DNA of 11,040 nucleotides, from contig DIGA01000094.1 in assembly GCA_002419365.1 (NCBI GenBank), positions 1,047-12,086 of the forward strand, read 5' to 3'. Under the pieces are notes generated by a model, which was not told the origin of the DNA, made no database searches, and saw only the letters and a program-made list of their open reading frames with translations. Origin of the DNA: Mageeibacillus sp. UBA5734. GTDB taxonomy: Bacteria > Bacillota > Clostridia > Saccharofermentanales > UBA5734. Within the stretch, counting starts at the first letter, position 1. Every line of letters begins with the position of its first letter. The position numbers were made by a program, and so were the translations under genes. Positions 5,081 to 11,040 of this stretch are shown here, in pieces.

Positions 5081-6913
5081 TCAGCGTTGGTCGAAGCGGG
5101 CGTGTTTCTGGTTGAAGTTGGGGTTGTAATAGGGATCGGACTGGGCGATGGTTTGATGCCAGAGGGAATGAAAAAGGTCGTGATCCTCTGGATTGCCCAA
5201 GTGGCGGGCAAGTCGCTCGACGGTCAGCTGGCGCGAGTCGCGAATGGCTGCTGTTGCGTAGGGGGTGAAAAGGTGGCGCAGGCCTTGCTGGCTGAGGCGA
5301 AAGGCCAGGTCGAGGTCGAAAAGGTCGGTCTGGTAGCGTTCGTCAAACCCGCCGGCTGCCAGGAAATGGGTACGGGAAACAGCCATCAGGGTTTGTTCGG
5401 CGGCTGAAATGTTATTGACAAAGGACAGGCGGGCCATGTAGCCGGGCTCGCCATCAACTCGTCCGGCATGATAGCCGGAGAGGGAGCCGGAGATGCCGGT
5501 GGCCAGTCCAGCCTGGCAGATCAGGCCGCGGCGGGTGATTTTCCCGGTGGCCAGGCCGATATCGGGGCGCAGGGCTTGCCGGGCCAGTTCTTCCAGCCAG
5601 CCGGGCGACAGGGATTGGACCGTTCCGCTCAGGAATACGAGCAGGGGTTCCACGGCAGCACGGGCGATCTGGTTGATTTTTCCGCTGATGGACTCGCCGG
5701 ATTGGACGGAAACGAGCGTCCAGTCAAGGCCTGCAGTCACCAGCGATTTTTCCCAGCGAGCCTTGTCCGCAGGTTTGTCCAGGAATCCCGCTGAAACCAG
5801 AAACACCCAGCGGGACTGGATGCTGCCAGACCGGGTGCCAAACTGCTGCCAATGACGCAGGTCGCGTGGGTCTCGGATATGGACGAAAACCAGCGCGCGC
5901 AAGCCTTGGGGCAGCGGATAACGGATCCGGTAGGTGGAAAGGATCGAATTGTTTTCGACCTGGCCGATTTGGCCTGGCTGCCCGGTCTGGCCTGTGCGCT
6001 GGAGATGGTTGGCCAGGGCCAGGCGGGCGGCGTCGAGGCAGTAAGGCTTGACCGAGATGTCGCTGGCCACGGATCCGCCATGGATGCGCCAGTAATAGAG
6101 GATCTGCGGGATGTGAACGATTTTCCGGGCTTGCTCGGACAGACGGAGGATGTAGTCGTAATCCTGGCTGCCGTCACAGACAGGATCGAAGCTGCCGATT
6201 TGCTCGGACAGGGCGCGGGCAAACACGGTCAGATGGCAGATGTAGTTATTGCTGCGAAGATTGTCCAGGGCAAAATCAGGCTTGAAATGGATCAGGCTGA
6301 CCTGGGAGATGTCGCCGGCAAAATTCATTTCATCGCTGTAGATCAGGTCCGCGCCCTGGCTGACGATGACCTTGTGGACTTCGGCCAGGGCCTGGGGTGC
6401 GAGCAGGTCGTCATGGTCCAGCAGGGCGATGTAATCGCCGCTGGCCATGGCGAGGGCGGCGTTGGTATTGCCGGAAATTCCCAGGTTCTGGACCAGGCGC
6501 TGGTAAGTGATCCGGTTGTCCTGGGCGGCCAGGCGGGTGGCTTGCAGTTGGACGCGGTCCTGGTCACTGCCATCGGCGAGGCAGAGCTGCCAATGGGGGT
6601 ATGTCTGGGCTTGGACCGAGGCAATCATCGCGGCCAGATGGTCAGGCTGGGTATTGTAGAGCGGCACGATGATCGAAAACAGAAGCGGCGGTGTTGCGGG
6701 GTCAACATCGCCTCTATACGTCTCCCCTGCCGCTGCCGTCCGCTCCGCTTGCTGCAAACGGGTAGCAAAAACCTGCCGGTCATTCATGCGACGCCATCGG
6801 TTTGAGAGCTTGACAAAAAGAATGCGTGGCCCCTGGTGAACCAGGATGGCAATGACTCGGCGCAACGCAGGTGCGATTTTAAAGAATCGGGCGGTGATCC
6901 TAGGCGGATTCAT
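5081..6913 (-). CDS. large GT2-family glycosyltransferase with a second, degenerate GT domain
   Basis: This 610-residue cytoplasmic or membrane-associated sugar transferase has two GT-A-like regions. The first (about 78-290) begins FSIIVPLYNT and has ADGSD (113-117), the metal-binding DHDD (166-169) and GSQDYD (248-253) near the catalytic base. The second (about 335-560) matches the C-terminal GT2 domain of O-antigen-type tandem transferases. Recognisable segments are LLVFLSG...PGWLEEL (424-443), GGFDERY (521-527) and DLDLAFRL (533-540), and the end is the usual DPYYNPNF. Its metal-site loop reads LSGT where the family has an Asp-containing LNND-type loop, so it may be inactive. A GQ-rich linker (308-320) joins them. 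The open frame extends 127 codons upstream, but the ATG at 6913 overlaps the preceding stop as ATGA and gives a normal N-terminus. Donor and acceptor are unknown; rhamnose is plausible from context. Confidence 0.9.
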   Translation of the reverse strand: MNPPRITARFFKIAPALRRVIAILVHQGPRILFVKLSNRWRRMNDRQVFATRLQQAERTAAAGETYRGDVDPATPPLLFSIIVPLYNTQPDHLAAMIASVQAQTYPHWQLCLADGSDQDRVQLQATRLAAQDNRITYQRLVQNLGISGNTNAALAMASGDYIALLDHDDLLAPQALAEVHKVIVSQGADLIYSDEMNFAGDISQVSLIHFKPDFALDNLRSNNYICHLTVFARALSEQIGSFDPVCDGSQDYDYILRLSEQARKIVHIPQILYYWRIHGGSVASDISVKPYCLDAARLALANHLQRTGQTGQPGQIGQVENNSILSTYRIRYPLPQGLRALVFVHIRDPRDLRHWQQFGTRSGSIQSRWVFLVSAGFLDKPADKARWEKSLVTAGLDWTLVSVQSGESISGKINQIARAAVEPLLVFLSGTVQSLSPGWLEELARQALRPDIGLATGKITRRGLICQAGLATGISGSLSGYHAGRVDGEPGYMARLSFVNNISAAEQTLMAVSRTHFLAAGGFDERYQTDLFDLDLAFRLSQQGLRHLFTPYATAAIRDSRQLTVERLARHLGNPEDHDLFHSLWHQTIAQSDPYYNPNFNQKHARFDQR

Positions 6914-7635
6914 CGCAAGGACCGCCTGACTTGCCAGAATTCGCGCAGGGCCCGCCAGCCGATCGGGAAGATCTTGCTGAGGCGGATCGAGTTTTTGCCC
7001 GCCTGGCGGGGGTGGAAGGTGATCGGTACGTAACGGACCGGCAGCTGGTGGCGGGCCAGGAGGACGGACATGAGGGCATTGGTCAGGAAAAAGCCTTCGG
7101 GAATGGATTCCAGGCAGGTTTTCAGGGCATCGCGCCGGATCAGGCGGAACGGGGTGTTGGCATCCGTGACGGACACACCGAACACGAGCAGGATCAGGGT
7201 TTTGAGCACGAAGGCGACCAGGACACGGGGCAGGCCGTCGCCGCGATGGACACGGTGGCCGATCAGGGCTGCGAAATGCTCGCGTTCGCGCCAAAGGCAG
7301 CTGAATTCGCCCGGCTCCGTCTGGCCATCCGAATCGGTCTGGAAAACATAATCAGCACCGTGCTCGAGCGCCAGGTCATACCCCATGCGAATGGTGGCCC
7401 CGTGGCCGCTGTTTGCTTTTTTGATCACGAGGAGCTGGGGCAATTCGTCTTGCAAACCACTCAGGATGCTGGCGGTCTGGTCCTTGCTGCCATCATCCAG
7501 AATCATGAGCCGGGAGTCCGGACCACCGTGCTGAACCAGGACAGCGTGCCATTCACGCGCCACCACGGCGATCGTGGCCTCTTCATTGTAGGCCGGAATG
7601 ACCATGTAGAGCGTTTCCCGGGCATCAAGAGCCAT
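6910..7635 (-). CDS. GT2-family glycosyltransferase, DPM1/polyprenyl-phosphate sugar transferase type
   Basis: The 241-residue protein resembles dolichyl/polyprenyl-phosphate mannosyl- or glucosyltransferases. It has MVIPAYNEEATI (11-22), LDDGSKDQT (46-54), NSGHGATIRMGY (75-86), the DSD metal site (QTDSDGQT, 99-106) and TDANTPFRLIRR (157-168). These enzymes load a sugar from a nucleotide donor onto a lipid phosphate at the inner membrane face. Here only one hydrophobic stretch (137-156) is seen and there is no C-terminal pair of membrane helices, so it would be peripheral. GGAGGA stands about six bases before the ATG. The gene overlaps the previous one by 11 nt, and its own stop overlaps the next start (ATGA). 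The substrate sugar cannot be told from sequence. Confidence 0.9.
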   Translation of the reverse strand: MALDARETLYMVIPAYNEEATIAVVAREWHAVLVQHGGPDSRLMILDDGSKDQTASILSGLQDELPQLLVIKKANSGHGATIRMGYDLALEHGADYVFQTDSDGQTEPGEFSCLWREREHFAALIGHRVHRGDGLPRVLVAFVLKTLILLVFGVSVTDANTPFRLIRRDALKTCLESIPEGFFLTNALMSVLLARHQLPVRYVPITFHPRQAGKNSIRLSKIFPIGWRALREFWQVRRSLR

Positions 7636-8377
7636 GTGACATCCTCCGCAGTTTTCGAATCGTGCGCCAGCGTTTCAGGCAGCGAACGGTCAAGGCCAGG
7701 CCCAGCTGGATGCGCCAGGCAAGCACTTGGCCGGGCGATCGTGGGGTCAGGGCACTCTGATTGTCGTCATGGCGCCGGTAACCGGTCAGGCGATCGGGGA
7801 TAAAGCGCACCTGGCCTGTGAGTTCAGCCAAAAGGCCCAGCCACATATCATGCATCGGCAAGCTTGCTGGCAGGGGCAGGGCAATTTCCAGAAGTTCGCG
7901 CCGGAAAGCCAGGGTGCAGCCCTGATAGGTGTTGCGCCAGAAATTGACCCAGAAACCTGGGCGGCTGTGGCGCAAGGCATAAAACGATTGTGCCGTGACC
8001 TGGCCATCGGCGTTGATCAGTGCCGCATCGCTCTGGACCAGCCAGAGCCTGGGGAGACTAGACAAGACTTCGCTCAGGCGGGCGACCTTGCCAGCGTACC
8101 ACAGATCATCCTGGTCGGACAGGAAAATGATCTCGCCGCGGCAGTGTTGCAGCGCATGGTCGAAATTGCCGATAATCCCGGGACGGCCTTGGTTGCGCAG
8201 CAGATGGATGCGTGGATCCTTTTGGGCCAGGTCCGCCAGGAAGTCCCAGGTGCCATCAGTCGAGCCATCGTCGGAGATGACCAGCTCATCCTGGGCCGCA
8301 AGCTGGTCCAGGATCGAAGCCACCTGCGCCGGCAGAAAAGCCAGGCCGTTGTAGGTGATCATGGCTACGGAAATCAT
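7625..8377 (-). CDS. GT2-family glycosyltransferase (possible rhamnosyltransferase)
   Basis: The 250-residue protein has the GT2 N-terminus ISVAMITYNG and the SDDGSTDGT nucleotide loop (35-43). The metal-binding DQDD (88-91, FLSDQDDLW), MHDMW (175-179) with the likely catalytic Asp177, and YRRHDDNQS (200-208) follow. This motif set is common in capsule and rhamnan transferases that add rhamnose or related sugars, and the rml genes nearby fit that. The start at 8377 is preferred over one six codons upstream because it overlaps the preceding stop as ATGA and gives the usual short N-terminus. Neither start has a strong Shine-Dalgarno, so coupling to the upstream gene is likely. The basic C-terminus (about 233-246) could bind the membrane. 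Confidence 0.9.
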   Translation of the reverse strand: MISVAMITYNGLAFLPAQVASILDQLAAQDELVISDDGSTDGTWDFLADLAQKDPRIHLLRNQGRPGIIGNFDHALQHCRGEIIFLSDQDDLWYAGKVARLSEVLSSLPRLWLVQSDAALINADGQVTAQSFYALRHSRPGFWVNFWRNTYQGCTLAFRRELLEIALPLPASLPMHDMWLGLLAELTGQVRFIPDRLTGYRRHDDNQSALTPRSPGQVLAWRIQLGLALTVRCLKRWRTIRKLRRMSHGS

Positions 8378-9165
8378 GCGAGCTTGAAACCCCATTTGCG
8401 AAAATAGAGCCAGAGGGAATGGAAATGGATCCGGAACATCTTGAAACTGCGGTAAGAACCGCGCGACCAGGCATGCTCGACCATGGATGCTGGATCATAG
8501 AGGACTCTCAGACCGCGTGAGCGAACGGTGCGCGAGAGGTCGGCATCTTCGGCATAGAGGAAATAACGCGGGTCGAATCCGCCGATGGCGCGGCAATCGG
8601 CCGTGCGCATGGCCATCAGGCAGCCGGAGGCAAATTCGATCGCAAAAGACTGGTCGTAGTCCTGATCCTGGTACGTATGGTAGCGTTCGCGCCGGGCCAG
8701 CAGACGACCGGGTAAATAGCGCAAACCCAAGTCGAGGATGGTCAGGTCGCGCCGGGCCAGGTGCTGGACCTGACCGTCCGGATCGACAATTTTCGGCATG
8801 ACCAGCCCAGTCTGCGGTTCGCTGTCCAGGCGCCGGACCAGAGCCCGGACCGAGTCTGCATTCAACACGTTGATGTCGGGATTCATCAGAACATGGATCC
8901 GGGATTCGAGGTGGGGCAGGACCTGGTTGTGGGCGGCGCCATAGCCACAATTGCCGTTCGCTGAATGGATCAAAGAGACCGGCAGCGGCCCTTTTTCAGC
9001 AGCGGCCTGTTCGATCAGGCGGATGGTCTCGTCGGTCGAGCCATTGTCGACCACATAAACATGGCCGCTCAGTTCTGGCGGCCAATGCTGGCGCAGTGCG
9101 CGCAAGGTGCTGGCTATCGTTCGCGCACTGTTATAGGTGACAATTCCGACTGAACAATCGATCAT
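8374..9165 (-). CDS. GT2-family glycosyltransferase, WbbL/rhamnosyltransferase type
   Basis: The 263-residue protein shows VGIVTYNS (6-13), VVDNGSTDET (38-47), GNCGYGAAHN (71-80) and the metal-site loop LMNPDINV (93-100). GCLMAMR (181-187), GGFDPRYFLYAEDADLSRR-like (195-212) and a conserved His231 in MVEHAWSRGS follow, and it ends YFRKWGF. This is the pattern of WbbL-like transferases, which move L-rhamnose from dTDP-L-rhamnose to a lipid-linked acceptor. The complete rml pathway in the window supplies that donor, so this is the best candidate rhamnosyltransferase here. The start overlaps the stop of the membrane protein gene as ATGA, and the stop overlaps the next start the same way. Linkage and acceptor are not predictable. 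Confidence 0.9.
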   Translation of the reverse strand: MIDCSVGIVTYNSARTIASTLRALRQHWPPELSGHVYVVDNGSTDETIRLIEQAAAEKGPLPVSLIHSANGNCGYGAAHNQVLPHLESRIHVLMNPDINVLNADSVRALVRRLDSEPQTGLVMPKIVDPDGQVQHLARRDLTILDLGLRYLPGRLLARRERYHTYQDQDYDQSFAIEFASGCLMAMRTADCRAIGGFDPRYFLYAEDADLSRTVRSRGLRVLYDPASMVEHAWSRGSYRSFKMFRIHFHSLWLYFRKWGFKLA

Positions 9166-9452
9166 GCCTTCGTGCCAGGTCCTGCGGCTTGTTCACTGCG
9201 TTCACGGCGGATGTTGCGCAGTGTCAGGCCGATATCAAGCGACACCATCAGGAGGTTGAAAATATACAGGTAAATAACCAGATCTCGGGAATAGATCAGC
9301 TTGTGCAGGATGCCTGCAATGTAGCCGATCCAGATCGCAGCCATGAACAACAGGCTCTTGCCGGCTGCACGCCCGGTCTTGTAGCTTTTGTAGGCGGCAA
9401 TCGGCCAGGACAGGCCAAAACAGCTCAGCATGATGATTTCAAAAACACTCAT
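9162..9452 (-). CDS. small three-helix membrane protein, SemiSWEET/PQ-loop-like
   Basis: The 96-residue protein has three predicted membrane segments (about 3-20, 34-52 and 57-79) with basic loops, and a charged tail. Its layout, SWPIAAYKSYKTGRAAGKSLLF then GYIAGILHKL then a third helix, resembles one three-helix PQ-loop or SemiSWEET unit, with WP-I in the place of the PQ pair. SemiSWEETs carry sugars as dimers, but this resemblance was judged by eye and function is not assigned. The ATG at 9452 is chosen because AAAGGA lies nine bases upstream. A TTG seven codons earlier is possible but has no ribosome site. It lies 13 nt after the HPt gene and overlaps the first glycosyltransferase gene as ATGA. 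Confidence 0.75.
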   Translation of the reverse strand: MSVFEIIMLSCFGLSWPIAAYKSYKTGRAAGKSLLFMAAIWIGYIAGILHKLIYSRDLVIYLYIFNLLMVSLDIGLTLRNIRRERSEQAAGPGTKA

Positions 9453-9465
9453 GGTCATTTTTCCT

Positions 9466-10119
9466 TTATGCAAGAATTGGGTCGATCAGCTGGCAGGCCT
9501 TGCCATACTGGTACTGGCCAAGAAGGGTCTGGACTTGGATCAGGATCTGCCTGTCGGTTTCCAGTTCCGTCTGCGCCAGGAGCTGGTCGAGCAGCCTGCG
9601 GCTGTTTTTCGGATCATGGACATCGAGGCTATGTCTGAGCTGCAGCCAGACCGCTCGATCGCGCACAGGTTGTGCGGGCGCAAGATCATCGGTTGACGTT
9701 GGACCTGGCTGCTGGTCGGTCACGGCAGGGGCATTTGCCACTGTACGGCCAAAGGCTGGCGACTGATACGCAGCCAGATAGGCTTCAGCCAGATCCATCA
9801 GGCGGCGCATGTTTTGGACCAGGCTGGCCAGGTCCTCTTTTTCAACATCCGTCAAGAAGCCCGGTGATGATTTCAGCTGCAATTCGACCGCTTTGGCCTG
9901 CTGCTGCACCACCATGCTACCGACATGAGCGGTGGTTGATTTTGCCGTATGGCAGAAACGGACCAGTTCCGAGCGATCGTTTTGCCCGATCAGCCGGTCG
10001 ATCCGTTCCTCCAGGTTCTGGTGGTGGTCGACAAAGCTGCGCAGAAGGGTCTCGAAAATAGCCTGGTTGTCCATGACCAGGGCCAGTCCAGCCGCAGGGT
10101 CGAAAAACGCGCCAGCCAT
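9466..10119 (-). CDS. stand-alone HPt (histidine phosphotransfer) domain protein
   Basis: The 217-residue protein carries an HPt four-helix domain over about residues 5-120. FDPAAGLALV and IFETLLRSFVDHHQNLEERI are followed by FCHTAKSTTAHVGS, where His57 is the expected phosphoacceptor and Lys60 the conserved neighbour, and then QQQAKAVELQLK. A Pro/Ala/Asp-rich linker (126-152) leads to a helical C-terminus (156-215) like the tail found after HPt domains in hybrid sensor kinases. There is no kinase, receiver or membrane segment, so it must receive phosphate from a protein encoded elsewhere. The start is tied to the preceding stop as TGATG with little Shine-Dalgarno, and the HPt domain begins right after it, supporting this start. 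Its output is unknown. Confidence 0.75.
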   Translation of the reverse strand: MAGAFFDPAAGLALVMDNQAIFETLLRSFVDHHQNLEERIDRLIGQNDRSELVRFCHTAKSTTAHVGSMVVQQQAKAVELQLKSSPGFLTDVEKEDLASLVQNMRRLMDLAEAYLAAYQSPAFGRTVANAPAVTDQQPGPTSTDDLAPAQPVRDRAVWLQLRHSLDVHDPKNSRRLLDQLLAQTELETDRQILIQVQTLLGQYQYGKACQLIDPILA

Positions 10120-10619
10120 CAGAGGGTCGGGTAGGAGCCCTTGAGGGTGAAGCAGTCGAGGATGTGGCCGTCCATGGCCTTGTGCAGCTCATTGAAGTAA
10201 AAGCCCGGTTTGAGATCGAGCAGGCAATCAAGGGCATAGACATGGATCTCATACAGGTGATCGGTGTCCGGCGGACTCATGCCACCATAGACGCTCGCTG
10301 CCAGACGATCGAGACCACCGAGCTTACCAGACCAGCTATTGGTTCCCTGGATGTAGTCGGTTGCCGTGACACTCTCATTAGCCTGCAGCTCAGGCCGCTG
10401 CAGGTTGGCCACGAGCCAGTGGATCCAGGAAAAACCACAAACCGGAACGGCGTCCTTGTCTTCGATCACGATGGCATAGCTGACGGTACCGGCAGGCGCC
10501 TCGGCAATGGACAATGGCAGCGAATAGGTCACCATCTGCCCAGGTTTGTTGCGATGTCCGCGCTGGCCGTACACATCCGCGATGATGCCATCCTGAATAC
10601 CTGCGCTGGTTACTTTCAT
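10119..10619 (-). CDS. YbhB/YbcL-family PEBP (Raf kinase inhibitor-like) protein
   Basis: The 166-residue protein belongs to the phosphatidylethanolamine-binding protein family. It has SYAIVIEDKDA (47-57), the FSWIHWLVANL segment (63-73), GTNSW (92-96) and YGGMSPPD..H.YEIHVYALD (111-131), which together line the family's anion/ligand pocket. Bacterial members are cytoplasmic and of mostly unknown function. No signal peptide is present. AAGGAG lies 11 bases before the ATG. The start overlaps the end of the PerR-like gene as ATGA, and the stop overlaps the HPt start by one base, so it is translated together with two signalling genes. Confidence 0.92.
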   Translation of the reverse strand: MKVTSAGIQDGIIADVYGQRGHRNKPGQMVTYSLPLSIAEAPAGTVSYAIVIEDKDAVPVCGFSWIHWLVANLQRPELQANESVTATDYIQGTNSWSGKLGGLDRLAASVYGGMSPPDTDHLYEIHVYALDCLLDLKPGFYFNELHKAMDGHILDCFTLKGSYPTL

Positions 10620-11020
10620 TGCACGTGTGTCTCCTTCGCATGTTTTTCAAGGCAGTCCCGGCACAAGCCATACAAGGTCAGTCGTTGCTCAGAAACGCGA
10701 TGGCCGGATGCCTCGAGATTTTTCACAGCATCCGAGGGACCGATGCCCTCCAGGTCGAAGATCTGGCCGCATGACCGGCAGACAAAATGGGCATGGCTGT
10801 CGGTGCGGGCGTCGTAGATCTCTTTCTGGCTGCTGTGGCCGACGATCTGAACCTGGCCGCTCTCGGTCAGGATACCGAGATTGCGGTAGACTGTAGCCAC
10901 CGAAATGTCGGGATGATCAGCCCGGACCCGGTTATAGATATCGAGGGCACTGAGATGGCCCTCAGCCTTGAGGGTGTCGAGCACCCACTGGCGTTGGTTG
11001 GTATGGCGACGTTCGACCAT
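10616..11020 (-). CDS. Fur-family metalloregulator, PerR-like
   Basis: The 134-residue DNA-binding repressor has a winged helix (about 5-60, with ISVATVYRNLGIL as recognition region) and a dimerisation half. Cys81/Cys84 and Cys120/Cys123 form the structural zinc site. His22, Asp70, His75, His77 and Asp89 line up with the five regulatory metal ligands of Bacillus subtilis PerR. The Asp at 89 and the two histidines in DSHAHF favour a peroxide-sensing PerR over an iron-sensing Fur, though this rests on alignment by eye. The ATG at 11020 is preferred to one four codons upstream because GGAGG stands five bases before it and overlaps the earlier ATG. It is the first visible gene of the glycosyltransferase operon. 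Its promoter, where an autoregulatory site would be expected, is outside the window. Confidence 0.92.
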   Translation of the reverse strand: MVERRHTNQRQWVLDTLKAEGHLSALDIYNRVRADHPDISVATVYRNLGILTESGQVQIVGHSSQKEIYDARTDSHAHFVCRSCGQIFDLEGIGPSDAVKNLEASGHRVSEQRLTLYGLCRDCLEKHAKETHVQ

Positions 11021-11040
11021 AAAAACCTCCATGCCGGCGC

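Noticed and set aside
6914..7294. 127-codon N-terminal extension of the large glycosyltransferase
   Set aside because: It lies wholly inside the upstream glycosyltransferase gene, is Pro/Arg-rich out-of-frame sequence, and the ATGA overlap start at 6913 is better.
5852..8407. Long plus-strand frames antisense to the glycosyltransferase genes
   Set aside because: The minus-strand proteins have clear GT2 motifs throughout, whereas the plus frames have none and overlap them fully.

Overview
The window is a GC-rich bacterial segment (clearly above 50% by eye) in which every convincing gene lies on the minus strand, so transcription runs from high to low coordinates. The gene content (a PerR-type Fur regulator, GGAGG-type ribosome binding sites, rml sugar-nucleotide genes, family 2 glycosyltransferases) fits a bacterium making a rhamnose-containing surface polysaccharide. 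Strong Shine-Dalgarno sequences plus PerR favour Bacillota (a Clostridia-like organism), but this is inference and the taxon cannot be fixed from the window.

Transcription unit 1 (11020 down to 5081) is a tightly packed eight-gene run. It holds a PerR-like metalloregulator, a YbhB/YbcL-type PEBP protein, a stand-alone HPt phosphotransfer protein, a 96-residue three-helix membrane protein resembling a SemiSWEET/PQ-loop unit, and four GT2 glycosyltransferases. Six of the seven junctions overlap: four as ATGA, one as TGATG and one by 11 nt. The seventh gap is only 13 nt, so the set is almost certainly one mRNA with translational coupling. Its promoter lies beyond the right edge.

A 377-nt gene-free spacer (4704-5080) separates the two units. 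It holds a 149-bp MITE-like element with perfect 17-bp terminal inverted repeats and an internal 42-bp period, a G-rich tract, and an extended -10 promoter with a small palindrome driving the next unit.

Transcription unit 2 (4703 down to 485) is rmlA-rmlC-rmlB-rmlD, the complete four-step route from glucose-1-phosphate to dTDP-L-rhamnose. It is followed by an isochorismatase/nicotinamidase-like cysteine hydrolase. The rml enzymes supply dTDP-rhamnose, and at least one upstream glycosyltransferase (8374-9165) is of the WbbL rhamnosyltransferase type, so the two units plausibly work together. No flippase, polymerase, ABC exporter or initiating phosphoglycosyltransferase is present, so the polymer pathway is incomplete here.

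The left 484 nt contain no credible gene. They hold three more copies of the 42-bp repeat, a long hairpin, and a bidirectional terminator-like hairpin closing unit 2. The same repeat therefore brackets the roughly 4.6-kb rml block on both sides.
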